DNA of 64,000 bases, from contig NZ_AUFL01000012.1 of assembly GCF_000426485.1 (NCBI RefSeq), positions 62,001-126,000 on the forward strand, in the 5' to 3' direction. Each line of letters starts with the position of its first letter. Within the stretch, counting starts at the first letter, position 1. The DNA comes from Indolivaga capnocytophagoides DSM 22835. Lineage in GTDB: Bacteria > Bacteroidota > Bacteroidia > Bacteroidales > Dysgonomonadaceae. Of the stretch, positions 1 to 8,976 are shown one piece after another. The notes beneath the pieces are model-generated. The model did not search any database. It was not told where the DNA came from and saw only the letters and a list, made by a program, of their open reading frames with translations. The position numbers and the translations under genes were made by a program.

Positions 1-401
1 TTCGTAAAGTAGATTATGAATACCCTATCACTTTCGCAGAGATAGCCAAAGAGAACGGAATAAAGCAGTACCTGATAATTACCGCTATTGGTGCAAATGC
101 TCAATCTTCGGTGTTCTATACCAGAACCAAAGGCGAGTGCGAAAACTCAATCAAGGCATTGGGTTTACCATCGGTAAAGATATTCCGTCCGTCACTACTC
201 ACTGGCAACAGGAAAGAGTTTAGGTTAGGTGAAAAGCTATCGACTTATGTCATGAAGGCTTTCTCATTCTTCATGACTGGCAAATGGAAGAAATATCGTC
301 CTGTAGAATGCCGGCAGGTAGCCAAAGCTATGTTATGCTCGGCAAATCAAGAGTCAGCGGGAGTTTCGATATTCGAATCCGATCAGATACAAGCCTTTTA
401 A
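1..401 (+). CDS. SDR-like NAD(P)-binding oxidoreductase, 5' truncated
   Basis: The gene enters from the left edge, so only its last 132 or so codons are visible. The frame is open from base 3, and the GTG at 111 is internal rather than a start. A YTRTK stretch preceded by serines fits the YxxxK catalytic motif of atypical short-chain dehydrogenases, and the following KIFRPSLLTGNR is typical of the NAD(P)-binding family that includes HTATIP2/TIP30 (COG0702). The substrate cannot be told. The TAA stop overlaps the first base pair of a dispersed palindrome at 400-414. Confidence 0.7.
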   Translation, partial: RKVDYEYPITFAEIAKENGIKQYLIITAIGANAQSSVFYTRTKGECENSIKALGLPSVKIFRPSLLTGNRKEFRLGEKLSTYVMKAFSFFMTGKWKKYRPVECRQVAKAMLCSANQESAGVSIFESDQIQAF

Positions 402-495
402 GGTCACAGACCTTTTTATTTACTTTGCAAGTATAAAAAGAACAGCCTATTATTACTTAAAAACACATCATTAAATACTTTCTATTCCTTACTTA
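400..495 (-). repeat. Dispersed 5'-palindrome element, copy R1
   Basis: The palindrome AAGGTCACAGACCTT at 400-414 starts on the stop codon of the preceding gene. It is followed by the family's conserved body, including CATTAAATACTTT near 470-482. Read on the minus strand it has a -7-like TATACTTG before the palindrome, but no gene lies downstream in that direction. Here the gene is on the other side (hisS, plus strand). Confidence 0.7.
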
Positions 496-507
496 GCACA
501 ATTTACT

Positions 508-515
508 TACCTTTG
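508..515 (+). promoter_or_regulatory. hisS promoter, -7 element
   Basis: TACCTTTG matches the Bacteroidetes -7 consensus TAnnTTTG and lies 30 bases before the hisS ATG. No clear -33 TTTG is seen at the expected distance. Confidence 0.6.
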
Positions 516-545
516 TACTTGCTAAAAATTAAGAATAATAATACG

Positions 546-1907
546 ATGCAGAAACCTTCAATTGTAAAAGGCACCCGAGACTTTTCTCCCGAAGAAATGG
601 CTAAACGCAATTATATCTTCGACACAATCAGGAGTGTATATAAACTGTTTGGATACAAGCAGATAGAAACTCCCTCGATGGAAAACCTTTCAACCCTTAT
701 GGGTAAGTATGGTGAAGAAGGAGACAAATTACTGTTCAAAATACTGAACTCAGGAGACTGTTTAGCAGGATTTACGGACGAAGAGCTATTGCAAAAGAAC
801 TCGGTATCGTTTGCCGCCAAAGCGTGCGAAAAAGGACTGAGATATGATCTTACCGTACCTTTTGCCCGTTACGTGGTTATGCACCGCAATGAAATATCCT
901 TTCCATTCAAACGATATCAAATACAACCTGTATGGAGAGCAGACCGACCTCAGAAAGGACGTTACAGAGAATTCTTCCAGTGCGATGCTGATGTTGTAGG
1001 CTCCGATTCGTTATTGAATGAAGTTGAACTGATTCAGATCATAGACGAAGTATTCAGCAGGCTCAATGTCAGAGTATGCACAAAACTCAACAACAGAAAG
1101 ATATTGTCGGGCATAGCTGAAATTATCGGAGCACCCGAAAAGGTAGTCGATATAACTGTTGCCATAGACAAATTAGATAAAATAGGACTGGAGAAAGTAA
1201 ATGAAGAACTCTTATCTAAAGACTTGTCACAGGAGGCTATAGACAAACTGCAGCCGATAATTCTGCTAGAAGGCAGTAATTCACAAAAGCTCCAGACTCT
1301 GAAAACAAGTCTGGCTGCATCAGAAATCGGACTGAAAGGAGTTGAGGAGTTAGAGTTTATTCTGGCTAAAACCGAATTGATAAACTTAAAATCTGAGCTA
1401 GAATTAGATTTGACTCTGGCACGAGGATTAAATTACTACACAGGTGCGATTATAGAAGTAAAAGCTTTGGACGTACAAATCGGAAGTATCACAGGAGGTG
1501 GTAGATATGACAACCTGACCGGAATTTTTGGACTACCCGGTGTATCAGGCGTAGGTATATCTTTTGGAGCAGACCGAATATTTGATGTTTTGAACCAACT
1601 GGATTTGTATCCTAAAGATTCGGTATTGGGAACCCGAGTTTTGTTTGTAAACTTCGGTGAAGCCGAATCGGATTATATATTACCTATCATCAGCCGTTTC
1701 AGGCAGGAAGGTATCTCATCTGAGATCTATCCTGAATCCACCAAGATGAAAAAGCAAATGTCCTATGCCGATTCTAATAATATACCTTATGTGGCAATAA
1801 TAGGCGAAGATGAGAAAAACTCACATATGATTATGCTGAAGAATATGCAGACAGGGACTCAGGAGTTATTGAGTGCCGACGAATGTATTAATACACTTCG
1901 TTACTGA
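546..1907 (+). CDS. hisS: Histidyl-tRNA synthetase
   Basis: Class II aminoacyl-tRNA synthetase of 453 residues that charges tRNA-His in the cytoplasm. The N-terminus [10 protein letters not shown], a motif 2 region around residues 125-145 ([19 protein letters not shown]), the histidine-binding [10 protein letters not shown] near residue 290 and the motif 3 segment [10 protein letters not shown] near 317 are all present. A C-terminal anticodon-binding domain follows from about 365. I start at the ATG at 546 because the in-frame TTG at 513 lies inside the promoter element. The 3' end overlaps the convergent LysM-like gene by 20 bases. Confidence 0.95.
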   Translation: MQKPSIVKGTRDFSPEEMAKRNYIFDTIRSVYKLFGYKQIETPSMENLSTLMGKYGEEGDKLLFKILNSGDCLAGFTDEELLQKNSVSFAAKACEKGLRYDLTVPFARYVVMHRNEISFPFKRYQIQPVWRADRPQKGRYREFFQCDADVVGSDSLLNEVELIQIIDEVFSRLNVRVCTKLNNRKILSGIAEIIGAPEKVVDITVAIDKLDKIGLEKVNEELLSKDLSQEAIDKLQPIILLEGSNSQKLQTLKTSLAASEIGLKGVEELEFILAKTELINLKSELELDLTLARGLNYYTGAIIEVKALDVQIGSITGGGRYDNLTGIFGLPGVSGVGISFGADRIFDVLNQLDLYPKDSVLGTRVLFVNFGEAESDYILPIISRFRQEGISSEIYPESTKMKKQMSYADSNNIPYVAIIGEDEKNSHMIMLKNMQTGTQELLSADECINTLRY

Positions 1908-2358
1908 CAGGCTTGCTAAGTATACTATCCGCTAGTTGCTTAGCCCGCTCGATACACTTCGTATCATCAATACTCTGAGATTTAGAAGACAGGCGTGGTA
2001 TTCTTAATACTACGTCTTTCTTTATATCCAAAGGATTCGATATAACCTCTTTATTCTCAAGGTATATATATGGCCATAATGCGTCGTTATTATAAAAATC
2101 ACGAGCAACATCATTGATACTTACATCTTTGTTATAAATGACTATTACCTGATATTTTATGCTGTCGGTATTTTCAAGTAATGTATATTGCGGTCCACCG
2201 GCCTCTCCGGTCAAAGGTGCAGGAATATATCCTTGAGGCGATTCCTTTTCCAGCTTCTCTATATAATAATATCCCGCTCCTAAAGCAGCTAAAACAAAAA
2301 TCAGTATATACAGATGCTTTAAATTTGACTTTTTCTTTGATGATCTGGATTTACTCAT
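1888..2358 (-). CDS. Membrane-anchored LysM-like small protein
   Basis: 156 residues. A basic N-terminus ([12 protein letters not shown]) precedes one membrane segment at about residues 15-32. After a spacer comes a LysM-like fold around 65-120 ([18 protein letters not shown], then WPYIYLEN and a final LRIPRL). That WPYI-N-I-P pattern recurs in the next protein upstream, so the two share a domain. It is the last gene of a four-gene minus-strand run from 3910. Function is unknown; a cytoplasmic or periplasmic tether is possible. It overlaps hisS convergently by 20 bases. Confidence 0.7.
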   Translation of the reverse strand: MSKSRSSKKKSNLKHLYILIFVLAALGAGYYYIEKLEKESPQGYIPAPLTGEAGGPQYTLLENTDSIKYQVIVIYNKDVSINDVARDFYNNDALWPYIYLENKEVISNPLDIKKDVVLRIPRLSSKSQSIDDTKCIERAKQLADSILSKPVSNEVY

Positions 2359-2495
2359 ATATCTCTATAGTTCTTAAGCTCTAATAATAATTGGTATTAT
2401 ACAAAAGACTTATCCTCTGTACCGATTCAGCAAATTAAAGACAACTGAAGATTATATCCAAATAATACTATATCAAATACCGGACGGAAGACTAT

Positions 2496-3371
2496 TTATT
2501 TTTCAACTAAGATAATATCTTTTGCTAAACTTTTAACCGAATTTTGTACAGTTCCATCATGAAGACCAGCTAAATCTACTGATATACGAGGTATTCTAAT
2601 CTTTGTTCCTCCACGTACGACCATCATTTTATTAACAGCATCTTTATTTGCCATAAAAATATAAGGCCAGTAAGCGTCATCCCCATAATACATTCGGGAT
2701 ATGTATTGAATAGAAACGTCCACCTGCGGCACTATCACCTTATTGAAAGCGAGTGTATCAGGATTTACCAGTTCCCTGAACCCGGTTTCCCTTAACACCT
2801 TTTCATCTGGCTTATCAGACGCACCTGATATCGCAATGTAACCGATACTAAACAACAATAGAATGGCCAAAGCTATGATGCATGTCTTTATCAGATTCAT
2901 CTTGCGGTTAGCGATGTATGTATAATCTTGCTGAGGTACACCTTTCTCTTTGGGTATATATGATCCGGGAGGTAAAGGAATATTGGCATCCTGAGGATAC
3001 TTATCTTCAAAAGTTTCGAAGAGTTCACTCGCCGGCTTATCATTATAGTCTTCCGAATCAAAACTTATATTTTCAGAAGAACTTTTGTCCGATAAATTCG
3101 CGTTATTATCTGACTCAGCATACACTCCCGATAGGTCTATTTCTTCACTTATCCGGTCATTACTGCCCAGATACAGAACACGCTTTTTATCTCCGCTTTT
3201 TATAACGCGGAACAAGCCCAGCCCCTCTAATTTTATAAAGGAATTCGAAATCAGTTCTTTCTCTATCTCGGTGAATAGCTGCTGTATAAAAGCATCTGCT
3301 GAAACCCGGCTGCACCGAGTCCGATCAACTACGATTTCGCTTAGTTTGTTTTGATCCGTTTGCTTACTCAT
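2496..3371 (-). CDS. HU-like domain / TM / LysM-like fusion protein
   Basis: 291 residues in three parts. Residues 1-85 resemble an HU/IHF-type DNA-binding fold (KLSEIVVDRTRCS, then the helical FIQQLFTEIEKEL, then KLEGLGLFRVIKSGDKKR), with a shortened beta-arm lacking the usual RNPxTG. An acidic linker leads to one transmembrane helix at about 165-183 (CIIALAILLLFSIGYIAI). The C-terminus has a LysM-like domain (ISRMYYGDDAYWPYIFMANK, ending KIRIPRI). Topology would put the HU-like part in the cytoplasm and the LysM-like part outside. Its start overlaps the end of the upstream HU-like gene by 8 bases, so they are co-translated. Confidence 0.75.
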   Translation of the reverse strand: MSKQTDQNKLSEIVVDRTRCSRVSADAFIQQLFTEIEKELISNSFIKLEGLGLFRVIKSGDKKRVLYLGSNDRISEEIDLSGVYAESDNNANLSDKSSSENISFDSEDYNDKPASELFETFEDKYPQDANIPLPPGSYIPKEKGVPQQDYTYIANRKMNLIKTCIIALAILLLFSIGYIAISGASDKPDEKVLRETGFRELVNPDTLAFNKVIVPQVDVSIQYISRMYYGDDAYWPYIFMANKDAVNKMMVVRGGTKIRIPRISVDLAGLHDGTVQNSVKSLAKDIILVEK

Positions 3372-3612
3372 CTTGCTTATTTACACAATCATTTAGCCTG
3401 TCGTTCGAAGTAAAAAGACTCACAGATGCATTATCTGTTTTCTTTTTCCAGAAAGATCCAAAATCCGGAATATCGACAACCTCTCCCTCTTCCGTTAAAT
3501 CATATATCCCGGAAAGTGCAGCAATGTACAGGTTCCGGACTTCTTTTTCGGTTAGAGAGATCCCTTGTGCTTCCAGATTCTGTTGAATAGATTGGCACAA
3601 TTTATCATCCAT
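3364..3612 (-). CDS. Small HU-like DNA-binding protein
   Basis: 82 residues. The pattern of N-terminal helices followed by GEVVDIPDFGSFWKKKTDN resembles the helix-to-beta-saddle region of HU-family proteins (GFGxF), but the arm is short and the canonical RNPxTG is absent. DNA binding is therefore inferred. The gene overlaps the HU/LysM fusion gene downstream by 8 bases and follows the coiled-coil gene by 16 bases. Confidence 0.65.
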   Translation of the reverse strand: MDDKLCQSIQQNLEAQGISLTEKEVRNLYIAALSGIYDLTEEGEVVDIPDFGSFWKKKTDNASVSLFTSNDRLNDCVNKQDE

Positions 3613-3628
3613 GATATGTTAACTTTAT

Positions 3629-3910
3629 TTATCTGCTTGACAAGAAGTTTATTTCTTTCTCTATAAATGCGACATCCTCTGTATCAATACGTTCCAAAAT
3701 ACTATTTAATACCTCAACTGTAGGATTCAGATAATTTACATAATACTCGTCATATGTCTCGTCCATCAACCCTTCATTATCATGCAGGTTTTGAACAGCA
3801 TTTTTATAATTTCGGGCAACATTAGACATGTCTTCTCTGAAGACTTCAAGAGTTTCTTTCAGTCGGATGAGTAGCTCTTTTTGATAAGTATACGAAGTTC
3901 TACTAGCCAT
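3629..3910 (-). CDS. Small helical protein of the HU/LysM operon
   Basis: 93 residues, almost entirely charged alpha-helix (KELLIRLKETLEVFREDM, then a second long helix after an acidic DETYDEYY stretch). No family recognised. It is the first gene of the operon that continues through the HU-like and LysM-like genes, with a -7 element 54 bases before its ATG. Confidence 0.65.
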   Translation of the reverse strand: MASRTSYTYQKELLIRLKETLEVFREDMSNVARNYKNAVQNLHDNEGLMDETYDEYYVNYLNPTVEVLNSILERIDTEDVAFIEKEINFLSSR

Positions 3911-3963
3911 TTTACTAATTTACTTTGAGTTGTTCTTAATATGAATATTTAATATACCAAATG

Positions 3964-3971
3964 CAAAAATA
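3964..3971 (-). promoter_or_regulatory. Promoter of the HU/LysM operon
   Basis: On the minus strand TATTTTTG fits TAnnTTTG and stands about 54 bases before the first ATG of the operon. Confidence 0.5.
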
Positions 3972-4104
3972 AAAATAAAATGACACAAACCCGAATATCC
4001 GACAATTAATTTTAGTTTTATTTACTATACCGTTATTTCTGAGAATTAATTATTTAACTGATTATTAACTCTCTACTCTACCCCTCAATACGTTATCCTG
4101 TATT

Positions 4105-4959
4105 TTATAATATACACTGAACATGTGTTAATTTTTTTAGCTGATCCAAGTTACACAAATACTGTTCAAATTTAAAGTATTCGTTTCCGATGCAATTATA
4201 ATACAACTCCGATATAAAAGTCTGAGACTGACGGCAAATAAACTCATTAAACTTTTCGGGAGAAGCATTTAGTATATATTTTATAACCCGTGTGTTAAAC
4301 ACGAATTCTTCTTCTTTTATAATCCGGTCAATATCTCTAAGCTCTGAAATACAATAGTTGTTTAGAAAATTCTCGAATTTAGGAGAGATCGATTTATTTA
4401 CCAGCTCCGCAAAATAAAGCATGTAAGAATCATTCTCTATATGATATTCATTTAGCATCTTTAAGATAATCCGTTCATGCGTTCCTGTGATTTTTATATC
4501 ATCCAGAAAAAGTAATATCTTGTTTTCGAGAAAGGTTTTATCTATATGAAATTTATCACTGCTAATAAGATTATATCTATCCTGTGCCGACATTTCGCCA
4601 TAATCTTCACGATAAGTAACAGACCTGTCTATCTTTGTTTCCTGTACAACCGGATATCCGTTTTCATAGAGATAAACATTCAACTTTCGCACAAAATATT
4701 TCATCATAAAATACGAGGCAGTAGGAATATAAGAGTAAGCACTCGGCACAACTACAATCTGCCGTCCGTCATATGTTCTGGAAAAACATTCACTGATAAA
4801 TCGGTCTGCTAAATCTTCCCCGAATTTTCGGGCTATATTTGCCGCCCCGTGTTTAAACTTAGAATAATCGTCCGGAGAAAATCCGAATACTTTTTCATCT
4901 TCGATAAGGAATCCGCTGTAGTGAATAAGCCTTCCCTTATAATTTTCGTCTAATGTCAT
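4105..4959 (-). CDS. Phosphoribosyltransferase-like protein
   Basis: 284 residues, soluble. The segment ILLFLDDIKITGTHE near residue 150-165 is a clear PRPP-binding loop of type I phosphoribosyltransferases (hydrophobic strand, two acidic residues, then TGT). Upstream, VVVPSAYSYIPTASYF would be the first core strand and loop. The C-terminal 100 residues are helical and unlike purine-salvage enzymes. The start overlaps the HAD gene by 23 bases, so the two are translationally coupled. PRTase-HAD pairs are known in ter-type stress and nucleoside-like biosynthesis operons, but no ter genes are here. Substrate unknown. Confidence 0.7.
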   Translation of the reverse strand: MTLDENYKGRLIHYSGFLIEDEKVFGFSPDDYSKFKHGAANIARKFGEDLADRFISECFSRTYDGRQIVVVPSAYSYIPTASYFMMKYFVRKLNVYLYENGYPVVQETKIDRSVTYREDYGEMSAQDRYNLISSDKFHIDKTFLENKILLFLDDIKITGTHERIILKMLNEYHIENDSYMLYFAELVNKSISPKFENFLNNYCISELRDIDRIIKEEEFVFNTRVIKYILNASPEKFNEFICRQSQTFISELYYNCIGNEYFKFEQYLCNLDQLKKLTHVQCIL

Positions 4960-5611
4960 TTAGTGTATAGTTGTCGTCTGTTATCAATAAAGCGTCAAAA
5001 CCAAAGCTTTTAGCCCCCATATAGTCTGCTTTTGGATTATCTCCGATATGCAATATTTCATTTTTAGCGACAGATGCCTGCTTGTGAACCACTTCGAAAA
5101 AATGTGAAGATGGCTTTGATGCATTAATCTCATCCGAGAAGACAAGAAAATCAAAGCAATTCAGAATCCCCATTTTATCAAGTACAGGTCTTAGAATATC
5201 CCCTTCAACAAAACCTGTATTACTTGAAAGATTCAGGGTGTAGCCGTTTTCTTTCAGGTTATACAGAATATCCTTAATACTATTATTTAGAAAAACAGGA
5301 CTGTATTTTATAAATAGTTCATCTGACCTTTTACGAAGATCAACTGCCCTCTCTTCAGTAACAACTTCTGTTTGGGGCAATACTTTCTGCAATACTTTAC
5401 AGTACATCTTATTCGCCGATAATTTTTGCCCGCTAATCATATTTTTACGATCGAATACCTTGTCTACTTTTCTTACAAAGGCATCGATTTCGAGAGCATT
5501 ACAGTCCTTCAGTTTGAACATGTCAATTATTAATTGAGCTCTCTTCAATTTAAATTCGGGATGAGATTGTATCAACGTCATCCATAAGTCAAAAGAAATA
5601 TGCTTTATCAT
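4937..5611 (-). CDS. HAD-family hydrolase
   Basis: 224 residues with the four HAD motifs. Motif I is SFDLWMTL, with the nucleophile Asp8 but Trp where phosphatases usually have the second Asp. Motif II is NLSSNTGF, motif III lysine lies in ASKPSSHFF, and motif IV is HIGDNPKADYMGAKSFG near residues 190-207. The helical insert after motif I is a C1 cap. The DxW variant occurs in several uncharacterised HAD groups, so the reaction is uncertain. It is the first gene of a two-gene unit with the phosphoribosyltransferase, and a dispersed palindrome stands 5 bases before its ATG. Confidence 0.8.
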   Translation of the reverse strand: MIKHISFDLWMTLIQSHPEFKLKRAQLIIDMFKLKDCNALEIDAFVRKVDKVFDRKNMISGQKLSANKMYCKVLQKVLPQTEVVTEERAVDLRKRSDELFIKYSPVFLNNSIKDILYNLKENGYTLNLSSNTGFVEGDILRPVLDKMGILNCFDFLVFSDEINASKPSSHFFEVVHKQASVAKNEILHIGDNPKADYMGAKSFGFDALLITDDNYTLNDIRRKL

Positions 5612-5615
5612 GATA

Positions 5616-5707
5616 AAGATCTCAGACCTATTTATTGCTCTGGTTAGTAAAATAACCAGAATCAGTTATAAACCAAAAGTATATCATAAAATACTTTCAT
5701 TATCAAA
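5616..5707 (-). repeat. Dispersed 5'-palindrome element, copy R15
   Basis: AAGATCTCAGACCTA at 5616-5630 lies 4 bases before the HAD gene start. The body continues to the ATAAAATACTTTCATTAT segment near 5687-5705. On the minus strand TATTTTAC stands at the -7 position before the palindrome. Confidence 0.6.
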
Positions 5708-5798
5708 CAAAAATAAGAATTTATACGGATAGGCTATCAATTCGATAATTCTTTTAAGTAATTATAGGAATTTAAATACTCACTTCTTTTCACGACAA

Positions 5799-5832
5799 AA
5801 GCTGTAAAAGGACATTATCCCTATTACAGCTT
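5799..5832 (-). terminator. Terminator after the DUF937 gene
   Basis: Nine-base arms AAGCTGTAA and TTACAGCTT with a 16-base loop lie 24 bases after the DUF937 stop. On the minus strand the stem is followed by TTTGTCG. Confidence 0.5.
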
Positions 5833-5855
5833 CACCTTAAAAAAATACCGTTTTG

Positions 5856-6302
5856 TTACTTCTTTCCTCCAAATAAACTGCCTAGGGCATCGAAGATACC
5901 TCCGCCCTTACCTCCGCTAAAGGCTTGCACCAGAGATTCGATACTAAATCCCGAATCGTTAGGATCATTTGTCTTTTTAGAGAATAATCCTATAACCGCA
6001 GGTATGACTGCAGAAGCAATACTATTTGCGACATCTTTGCTCAAGCCTACCTTTTCACTGAGTGCCGATACTACCGAAGTCTGTAAACTCGAACTTATCC
6101 CTTGAGTGTCAGACTCCCCACCTGAAAAAAGATTGGTTATGGCGGATAAATTATCCGGTGTGAAATGTTCTTTTAAACCATCAACTATAGATGAAGTAGT
6201 AGCGTTAACCGCTGCATCTTTCTTATCGGCAGGTACTCCGGCGTTTCCGCTAATTGCTCCCAGAGCCTGTTCCTTTACAAGATTAATAATATTATCTAAC
6301 AT
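5856..6302 (-). CDS. DUF937-type small protein
   Basis: 148 residues. Alternating hydrophobic helices and Ser/Asn/Gly-rich turns (VSALSEKVGLSKDVANSIAS, then AVIPAVIGLFSKK) are typical of DUF937 proteins. The tail is glycine-rich (FSGGKGGGIFDALGSLFGGKK). No signal peptide is seen. Function unknown. Single gene with its own terminator. Confidence 0.75.
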   Translation of the reverse strand: MLDNIINLVKEQALGAISGNAGVPADKKDAAVNATTSSIVDGLKEHFTPDNLSAITNLFSGGESDTQGISSSLQTSVVSALSEKVGLSKDVANSIASAVIPAVIGLFSKKTNDPNDSGFSIESLVQAFSGGKGGGIFDALGSLFGGKK

Positions 6303-6441
6303 AAATCCCTATAATAATAGTTTATACTTTCTCTTAAAACGTTTGCTGTATATTTTTGTTCAACATAATATTTAGCGTATAAATCATTTTCGGAATTTTC
6401 ATCGACAAGTTTTCACTCTTCATTATTTACCTATTGTTTAC

Positions 6442-6449
6442 TATCTTTG
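6442..6449 (+). promoter_or_regulatory. mutS2 promoter, -7 element
   Basis: TATCTTTG, a perfect TAnnTTTG. Transcription from it should start near 6454, immediately before the palindrome at 6458-6472. Confidence 0.6.
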
Positions 6450-6457
6450 CAGCCTTA

Positions 6458-6472
6458 AAGGTCTGAGACCTT
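6458..6472 (+). repeat. 5'-UTR palindrome before mutS2, copy R11
   Basis: AAGGTCTGAGACCTT is a perfect inverted repeat around a central base, 23 bases before the mutS2 start and 8 bases after the -7 element. The rest of the dispersed body is not recognisable here. Confidence 0.6.
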
Positions 6473-6495
6473 AACAATTTTAGATTTAGCATAAC

Positions 6496-8961
6496 GTGAT
6501 ATATCCGAGTAATTTCGAACATAAAATAGGTTTCGACAAGATACGCAGTCTTATAACCGATAGATGCCTTAGTCCGCTGGGAATAGAAAAAACGGAAGAG
6601 ATGGGGTTCTCTGCAGATTATGAGACCGTGCAAAGCTTGCTGTCGCAAACCGAAGAATTTATACGCATCATACAGGAAGAAGATGGTTTTCCTGTAAATC
6701 ATTTTTTCGATGTCCGGCCAGCCTTAAAGAACATTCGCGTAGAAGGTACATGGCTCGACGAAAGTGCAGTATTCGATCTGCGCCGTTCGTTGCAAACAAT
6801 TAAAGATATAGTAAGTTTTCTTCGGAAAGAAGATCAGGAGAATACTCCCTACCCTCACTTGCAGATATTGGCAGGTGATGTATTGGTATTTCCTCAACTA
6901 CTAAACAAGATAGATTCGATCCTGGATAAATACGGACGTATCAAAGACAATGCATCCGTAGAGCTGAACCGTATCCGCAAAGAGATGTCACAGGTGGCGG
7001 GCAGTATATCCCGTACTCTGAACAGCATACTGCGTGCGGCTCAATCCGAAGGGCTGGTCGAAAAAGACGTATCGCCAACCATGCGTGACGGACGGTTGGT
7101 AATACCTGTCGCTCCTGCATTTAAGCGAAAACTGAAAGGTATAGTACATGACGAATCCGCTACAGGTAAAACAGTTTTTATTGAGCCTGCCGAAGTTGTG
7201 GAAGCCAACAACAGAGTAAGGGAACTCGAAAGTGAAGAGCACCGGGAGATTGTAAAAATACTGATCGCTTTCACCAATGAGGTTCGCCCTTTCACTCCCG
7301 ATATTTTGCAGTCCTACGATTTCCTTGCATGGATAGACTTTATCCGTGCGAAAGCCAGACTCTCTATAGAAATAGGAGCCATACGTCCTATCGTAGAAAA
7401 CAAACAGCAAATAGGCTGGAACAGAGCCAAACATCCATTGCTCTATCTGTCTCATAAAAAACAAGGTAAATCAATCGTGCCTCTTGATATATGGCTGGAC
7501 GAAGAAAACCGTTTATTGATCATCTCCGGACCTAATGCCGGAGGTAAGTCTGTCTGTCTGAAAACAGTGGGGTTACTTCAATACATGGTGCAGTGCGGTT
7601 TACCCATCCCGTTGGATGAAAGTTCGAGGGTAGGCATTTTCGGTAAAATATTTATTGACATCGGTGATGAACAATCAATAGAGAATGATCTGAGTACATA
7701 TAGTTCTCACCTGACCAACATGAAATATTTTGTCCGCAACTGCGATAATAAAACAATCCTTCTTATTGATGAATTCGGAGGAGGTACAGAACCCCAGATC
7801 GGAGGAGCTATCGCCGAATCGCTATTAAAACGATTCAACGAAAAAGGTTCATTTGGAGTTATTACAACCCACTATCAGAACTTGAAACATTTTGCCAATG
7901 AGCATAAAGGGGTCATCAATGGAGCTATGCTATACGACCGGCACATTATGCAGCCACTGTTTACCTTGTCTATCGGTAATCCTGGTAGTTCATTCGCAAT
8001 AGAAATTGCCCGAAAAATAGGTTTACCAGAAGATGTCATAGCCGATGCTTCGGAGATAGTAGGCAGCGATTATATCAACATGGATAAATACCTGCAGGAT
8101 ATTGTTCGGGACAAGCGTTACTGGGAATCGAAAAGAAACAATGTACGCATTCAGGAAAAGAAACTCGAAGACATTACTTCCCGTTACGAGCATAACCTCA
8201 CAGATATAGAAAAGCAACGCAAAGAGATCATTAAGCAGGCAAAAGAAGAAGCACAAAGGCTTCTTTCGGACGCTAATGCCAAAATTGAGAATACAATAAG
8301 GGAAATCAAAGAGGCTCAGGCCGAAAAAGAAAAGACCAAAGATATACGCAAAGGTCTGGCTGCTTTTAAAGAACGTATCGAATCGGCTGATCATGCTATT
8401 GATGACAAAATAGCCCGCAAGATACAGAAGTTACAGGATAAGGAAAAGAGTAAGAAAGATAAGACGAAACCTGCTAAAGAGTATAAAAAAGAAATCATTG
8501 AAGTAGGTGACAATGTAAGAATGAAGGGACAAACATCTGCAGGAGAGGTTCTAGATATACAAGGAAAGAATGCTGTTGTAGCCTTCGGTATGATAAAATC
8601 GACTGTAAAACTCGAGACTCTTGAGAAAGTGAGCAAGAATCAATTGAAACGTGATGCACAAAAGAGCACTTTTATCAGTTCGCAAACGAGTGATATGGTA
8701 TATGAGAAAAAACTCAATTTCAAGCAGGATATTGATGTTCGGGGAATGCGGGGAGACGAAGCCCTTCAGGCTGTCATGTACTTTATAGATGATGCTATAC
8801 AGGTGGGAATATCACGTGTCCGCATTCTGCACGGAACAGGCACAGGAGCTTTACGCCAGATTATCAGAGATTATCTTCGGACAGTCAATGGTGTGGCACA
8901 TTATCAGGACGAGCACGTACAGTTCGGAGGTGCAGGTATTACTGTCGTGGATTTTGAGTAA
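6496..8961 (+). CDS. mutS2: MutS2 family endonuclease/ATPase
   Basis: 821 residues. The N-terminal MutS-core and clamp helices are followed by the ATPase with Walker A GPNAGGKS near residue 344, Walker B LLIDEFGGGTEP and a long coiled coil (about 530-640). A basic linker leads to a C-terminal Smr nuclease domain from about 745 (DVRGMRGDEA, then ILHGTGTGALR). MutS2 acts on recombination intermediates or collided ribosomes, not mismatch repair. The start is a GTG; homologues begin with a similar IYP-NFE-KIGFD sequence. Its 3' end lies 15 bases from the convergent EEP gene. Confidence 0.95.
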   Translation: MIYPSNFEHKIGFDKIRSLITDRCLSPLGIEKTEEMGFSADYETVQSLLSQTEEFIRIIQEEDGFPVNHFFDVRPALKNIRVEGTWLDESAVFDLRRSLQTIKDIVSFLRKEDQENTPYPHLQILAGDVLVFPQLLNKIDSILDKYGRIKDNASVELNRIRKEMSQVAGSISRTLNSILRAAQSEGLVEKDVSPTMRDGRLVIPVAPAFKRKLKGIVHDESATGKTVFIEPAEVVEANNRVRELESEEHREIVKILIAFTNEVRPFTPDILQSYDFLAWIDFIRAKARLSIEIGAIRPIVENKQQIGWNRAKHPLLYLSHKKQGKSIVPLDIWLDEENRLLIISGPNAGGKSVCLKTVGLLQYMVQCGLPIPLDESSRVGIFGKIFIDIGDEQSIENDLSTYSSHLTNMKYFVRNCDNKTILLIDEFGGGTEPQIGGAIAESLLKRFNEKGSFGVITTHYQNLKHFANEHKGVINGAMLYDRHIMQPLFTLSIGNPGSSFAIEIARKIGLPEDVIADASEIVGSDYINMDKYLQDIVRDKRYWESKRNNVRIQEKKLEDITSRYEHNLTDIEKQRKEIIKQAKEEAQRLLSDANAKIENTIREIKEAQAEKEKTKDIRKGLAAFKERIESADHAIDDKIARKIQKLQDKEKSKKDKTKPAKEYKKEIIEVGDNVRMKGQTSAGEVLDIQGKNAVVAFGMIKSTVKLETLEKVSKNQLKRDAQKSTFISSQTSDMVYEKKLNFKQDIDVRGMRGDEALQAVMYFIDDAIQVGISRVRILHGTGTGALRQIIRDYLRTVNGVAHYQDEHVQFGGAGITVVDFE

Positions 8962-8976
8962 TTATACTGCTGACTA

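Noticed and set aside
111-401. Start of the first gene at GTG 111
   Set aside because: The frame is open and protein-like from the window edge, so the gene is truncated, not starting here.
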